From Panorpa germanica (taxonomy: Eukaryota; Arthropoda; Insecta; Mecoptera; Panorpidae): DNA of 64,000 nucleotides. Every line of letters starts with the position of its first letter. Positions within the stretch are counted from its first letter, which is position 1. The notes beneath the pieces were generated by a model. That model saw only the letters and a program-made list of their open reading frames with translations. It had not been told where the DNA came from and made no database searches. Position numbers and translations under genes: made by a program. Shown piece by piece: positions 60,896 through 64,000 of this stretch. Location: the NCBI GenBank assembly GCA_963678705.1, contig OY783212.1:4216001-4280000 (forward strand), read 5' to 3'.

Positions 60896-61034
60896 AAGGA
60901 TTATGGAGGAGAATAAAGGAAAACGTACATACGGCTAGCTATTAAACATTCCTTTTCCTTTAATTTAAAAAAACTGTGCCAGGGTAAAGAAATTGCAATA
61001 TAGAGAGATTAAGAACCTAATTCTAAATTACATT

Positions 61035-61090
61035 TGAAATTAGGTCTGGCTTGAGGATCGAACCCGTAGTACAGCATCATAGCTCGATTA
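61035..61090 (-). repeat. Possible tRNA-derived SINE fragment
   Basis: On the minus strand, tactacgggttcgatcctca contains a good RNA polymerase III B box (GGTTCGATCC). A weak A-box-like segment lies upstream. No folded tRNA can be drawn, so this is at most a SINE or tRNA relic. Confidence 0.3.
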
Positions 61091-61960
61091 ATATCGATAT
61101 ATTGATTTTAACTTATAACTTTCTTATTATAAAAGTTATAACAAAAAGTAGGTAATGAAAGTTGTAGATAGATGTGTAAAAGATGTGCGTGAAAGTTGTA
61201 GTTTTCATGATAAACAAATACAACTGATTACACTCTTATTTTCAAGATAGCGACCGAACAGGGAAGTTCCTAACCTTGAAAACTCAAACATACATCCAGA
61301 TTTTATCTCGTTACGTGATAAAATAAACTACTGCAAATGAAATTAACAAATAAAAGAAACAATTAAAAAATTGATTAAAACATTTATTTTATTATTATTA
61401 CTCGTATAATCAAGTCGTCGTTTGGAAATTGTTAATAACAATAATCGATTAATTGGAATACGAATAACTCTTCAATGCTTGTATGTTTAGAACATAGTCA
61501 ATTCCAGAAGATGGTACGAATACTCTATGGGCATTTTCTGTAAAATAAATATTAAATTATGTTAATCGATACTGAGTTGGGAATAGAACTAGTTTAGGTA
61601 ATTATGCTCATGAGCAGAGGCGAATTAAGACAGCTCGAGACTCAAAGTCCTAAAAATGTGTTTATATGCTGCAGAGCCGTTCTAAGGGGATCGATTATAG
61701 AATGCAGTTTGAAATCAATAATAAATTACGTCACACAAAATTGATGGCTTTTATAAAATTGACTGATCCGCTCATGACAAAATTAAGATGTATGACCAAT
61801 GCCAATTTAGCGCTACCTACGAACTAATGAAACATATAACCAGAGAAGAAATAAAGAAATAAGTAATTTGGGAAATAAAGTATGAAAATAGAACTGTTTT
61901 GGGTCCCCGGCACATTACATCAATGGCTCGATGCTAAGCGTCTTACATATTGCCATAAAA

Positions 61961-62143
61961 TCATACATTTATTTTACAATTTATAATATCAGTTTTATTA
62001 GTGCAAACCTTCACTTTAACCGCTTTGGTGTCCCTTATTATTAGTTGTAAAGGTTTGACTCTGTGTTTTTGACACATCAACTCTGCCTGTATTGACTGGA
62101 TTAGTAACGGAAAGTACATGTTTTCTCCAGACAACTCTAAATT
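61961..62143 (-). CDS. LRR protein, exon B with stop
   Basis: It encodes 60 residues starting NLELSGENMYFPLLIQSI and ending INCKINV with TGA at 61961-61963. The exon was found by its acceptor and by continuity of the LRR pattern. An AATAAA on the minus strand (61968-61973) overlaps the last codons. Confidence 0.7.
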   Translation of the reverse strand, partial: NLELSGENMYFPLLIQSIQAELMCQKHRVKPLQLIIRDTKAVKVKVCTNKTDIINCKINV

Positions 62144-63580
62144 CTGTAAATAAAGTACCAGGTAATAAAGACTCTTACGGAAATTACAGCAACATCATTG
62201 TGAAAATAGCATTTTGTTCTCCTATGCTATGATGTGCTTTACTATAGACTTGACTTTTAAACCAACAAGGTATCTGATTAAATATTTGTTGAAACTCACC
62301 GTCAAATTTCTACACCCTCTGACTAAAGCAATACCGAGGTGTGTGTTAATACCAGGAGAGACTAATTTAATATCGGTCAAACTCTGACTTCTAGCAAGTT
62401 CGCTCATGGCATTCTCCAAATGTCCCCTGGAATCTGGATCACCATTGTTTATAATAAGTTTGCTTATGTTTCGATGTGCCGCAATTGTTACAAATGTGTA
62501 TGGAACAAGTTCAAGGCATTCACTTGATAACTCCAATTCCTGTAGATCCGCACAATTCCTTACAATATTTGTCACTATATCGCTGGTAACGCGAAACGTC
62601 TTCAATCGGACAATCTTTAGGTGTATAAGTTTGTTAAAGGAATTACCACTTAAGTTATTTAGATTTCCAGACAGACTTAGATGCTGCAGCGTTGATGCTA
62701 CTGTTTCTACTGCTTGGAAAATTCCCGGCACAATATAGGAATCAATAACAAACAAACTTAATGATTCAATAGTAGTACATCTTGCTATGCACTCGATAAG
62801 TGTTTCATTGTCATCTACTATTGAATCCTCTGATATCTCTAACCGCTTTAACGTCCATGGTAATTTTTTTAGACAGACTCCGTTGATGTAACTATGAACC
62901 AGTGTAAACTCCTCGAGACCTCTGTTGTTGAGGAATAATGTTTCCAAAATATCATCGCTGTGATCTTCCACGGTAAGTGTCAAGGATTTGAAGGTGGTCT
63001 TTTTACTAAGTATAAGTATATCGTTTCTGCATAGTTGTAGGAAAGGAAGGGATAGTATCTCTAGTGGGCATTGGTCAAATTGTGTACATATCCCGATAGG
63101 TACCACGTGTCCAGCTTGTTTTATTTCATACCGCTTAAGAGTTTTAGGTAAAGTTCTGACGTAATAAGAGTTAAACGTGGACACACTTACCAGCTCAGTA
63201 TTGCTTTGATACACCGCCTCCAAGATACTCTGATTTAGTTCGGACCATTCGATCCTAATATTCAGTATTTTTAAGTTAGTGTGATCACGTAAGATTAATA
63301 GATCATGCATATCTAATGTTATTCCCGGAACGTCCAGAATTTCTAACTTACGACTAAAAGCGACAATAGCACGGACAAAGTACTTGAAATCATTACATCT
63401 CGGCCTGGTGAGATGCACTTCCCTTAAATTTATACATTGATGTATCCGTTGTAGCGAAGGTAGGGCATCTTTATATAACACAGCATCTATGTTGAAGTAA
63501 TGTTTAAGCGCCCATGCATCATCTGCAGTCTTCATATGATCCAGAGAGGATGTAGAAGCATTTACATTTGATAACTCCAT
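61961..63580 (-). CDS. Leucine-rich-repeat protein, two exons, function unassigned
   Basis: Exon A (62300-63580) and exon B (61961-62143) give 487 residues from the ATG at 63578-63580 (GAAATGG context). The donor ACG|GTGAGT and acceptor tttacag|AAT are phase 0, and the junction restores a repeat, CRNLT plus NLELSG. The protein is built of about 16 irregular LRRs (LREVHLTRP, LEILDVPGI, LEILSLPFLQ, LKRLEISED, LQHLSLSGNL, LQELELSSEC), without signal peptide or membrane segment. The repeat style resembles F-box/LRR substrate receptors, but I see no F-box at the N-terminus. One could lie in an exon further right: an in-frame TGA at 63644-63646 requires any upstream exon to join between it and the ATG. 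I cannot name an orthologue. Confidence 0.75.
62300..63580 (-). CDS. LRR protein, exon A
   Basis: It encodes 427 residues from the ATG to the GTGAGT donor. The frame is also open upstream to about 63643 without an ATG. Confidence 0.8.
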
Positions 63581-64000
63581 TTCGATAAAGCTGATGCTAC
63601 TAATTTCAAACAATGGAGATTGGAGTGGACAGGTAACAAATCTTCATTCACCTAACATGAAAACACAAATCACTAAGTTGTAATCAAATTATTTAATTAT
63701 CAGTAAACTAAAACGAACATCAAAAATATAACAAAATATTACAATTGAAAATTCTTTCGTCAGCTGAAGACACTGAACAAACAACAGCACAAATGAAATG
63801 TATCTATTGTATCTTCTTGTAATTGAACGAACAAATGATGGTATGCTTGAGGAACAGAATATTTATTATTGATTTGCTCCTATTGTTTCTACTAGTGTAG
63901 CTGATGCTCGGCTCCGATGTTCCTTTTTTGCCAATAACGTCGTTGCCAAATCGTGCTATTTTATCAACCATACCAATGCTCTCTTTGTCAACACTATCGC
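63581..64000. other. Right edge of window
   Basis: It holds the 5' side of the LRR gene. On the minus strand, a good acceptor-like run lies near 63650 (tgttttcatgttag). A frame open from the edge to about 63810 codes about 62 residues without a recognised domain. Confidence 0.4.

Larger units (their letters stand above)
53345..61960. other. Intergenic DNA upstream of Inx7
   Basis: This 8.6-kb stretch should contain the promoter of the most distal Inx7 first exon. It includes a LINE remnant at 53640, a MITE at 54041, a mariner end at 57783, a purine-rich stretch at 60541 and a tRNA-like B box near 61055. No fourth Inx7-like first exon is seen. Confidence 0.6.

Noticed and set aside
63581-63613. 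TTG at 63613 as start of the LRR protein
   Set aside because: It is not an ATG. The ATG at 63578-63580 has a good context (GAAATGG), and the intervening codons can be 5' UTR or part of an upstream exon.
1-64000. CRISPR arrays, operons, ribosome binding sites, rRNA genes
   Set aside because: None seen; the gene structures are those of a spliced animal genome.

Overview
The window is AT-rich nuclear DNA from an animal, almost certainly an insect. It holds spliced genes with GT/AG introns, two innexins (invertebrate gap-junction proteins) of the insect types ogre/Inx1 and Inx7, and many decayed transposon pieces (mariner, hAT, non-LTR, MITE). I cannot fix the order of insect from sequence alone.

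Layout. At 1-6499 there is repeat-bearing intergenic DNA. At 6500-20974 (minus) lies a complete four-exon innexin-1/ogre gene of 360 residues with a large first intron. At 23792-25663 (plus) there is an intact 623-residue ORF derived from a ZBED5-like hAT transposase. The 26-36 kb stretch is a repeat graveyard with hAT-like ends, a non-LTR retrotransposon tail, a three-copy dispersed family and local tandem duplications. At 36095-38122 (plus) there is an apparently intronless 675-residue CEP78 (centrosomal LRR protein) gene. At 42210-53344 (minus) lies an innexin-7 gene. The 53-62 kb stretch is intergenic. At 61961-63580 (minus) is a leucine-rich-repeat gene of unassigned function with at least two exons.

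The most notable observation is at Inx7. Three homologous first coding exons stand in tandem (53102-53344, 49397-49648, 47095-47337), all upstream of one shared body of three exons. Each has an ATG, a complete N-terminus, the first membrane segment, both extracellular-loop cysteines and an identical phase-0 GTG|GTAAG donor. Any one can be spliced to the shared exon 2 to give a 427-430 residue innexin. The layout therefore predicts three N-terminal isoforms with different first extracellular loops.

The two innexins form a same-strand cluster, as in other insects, but no Inx2 lies between them; a CEP78 gene and a hAT-derived gene occupy the gap on the opposite strand. Exon boundaries were read by hand from splice consensus, frame continuity and remembered family sequence patterns. 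No transcript or database evidence was available.
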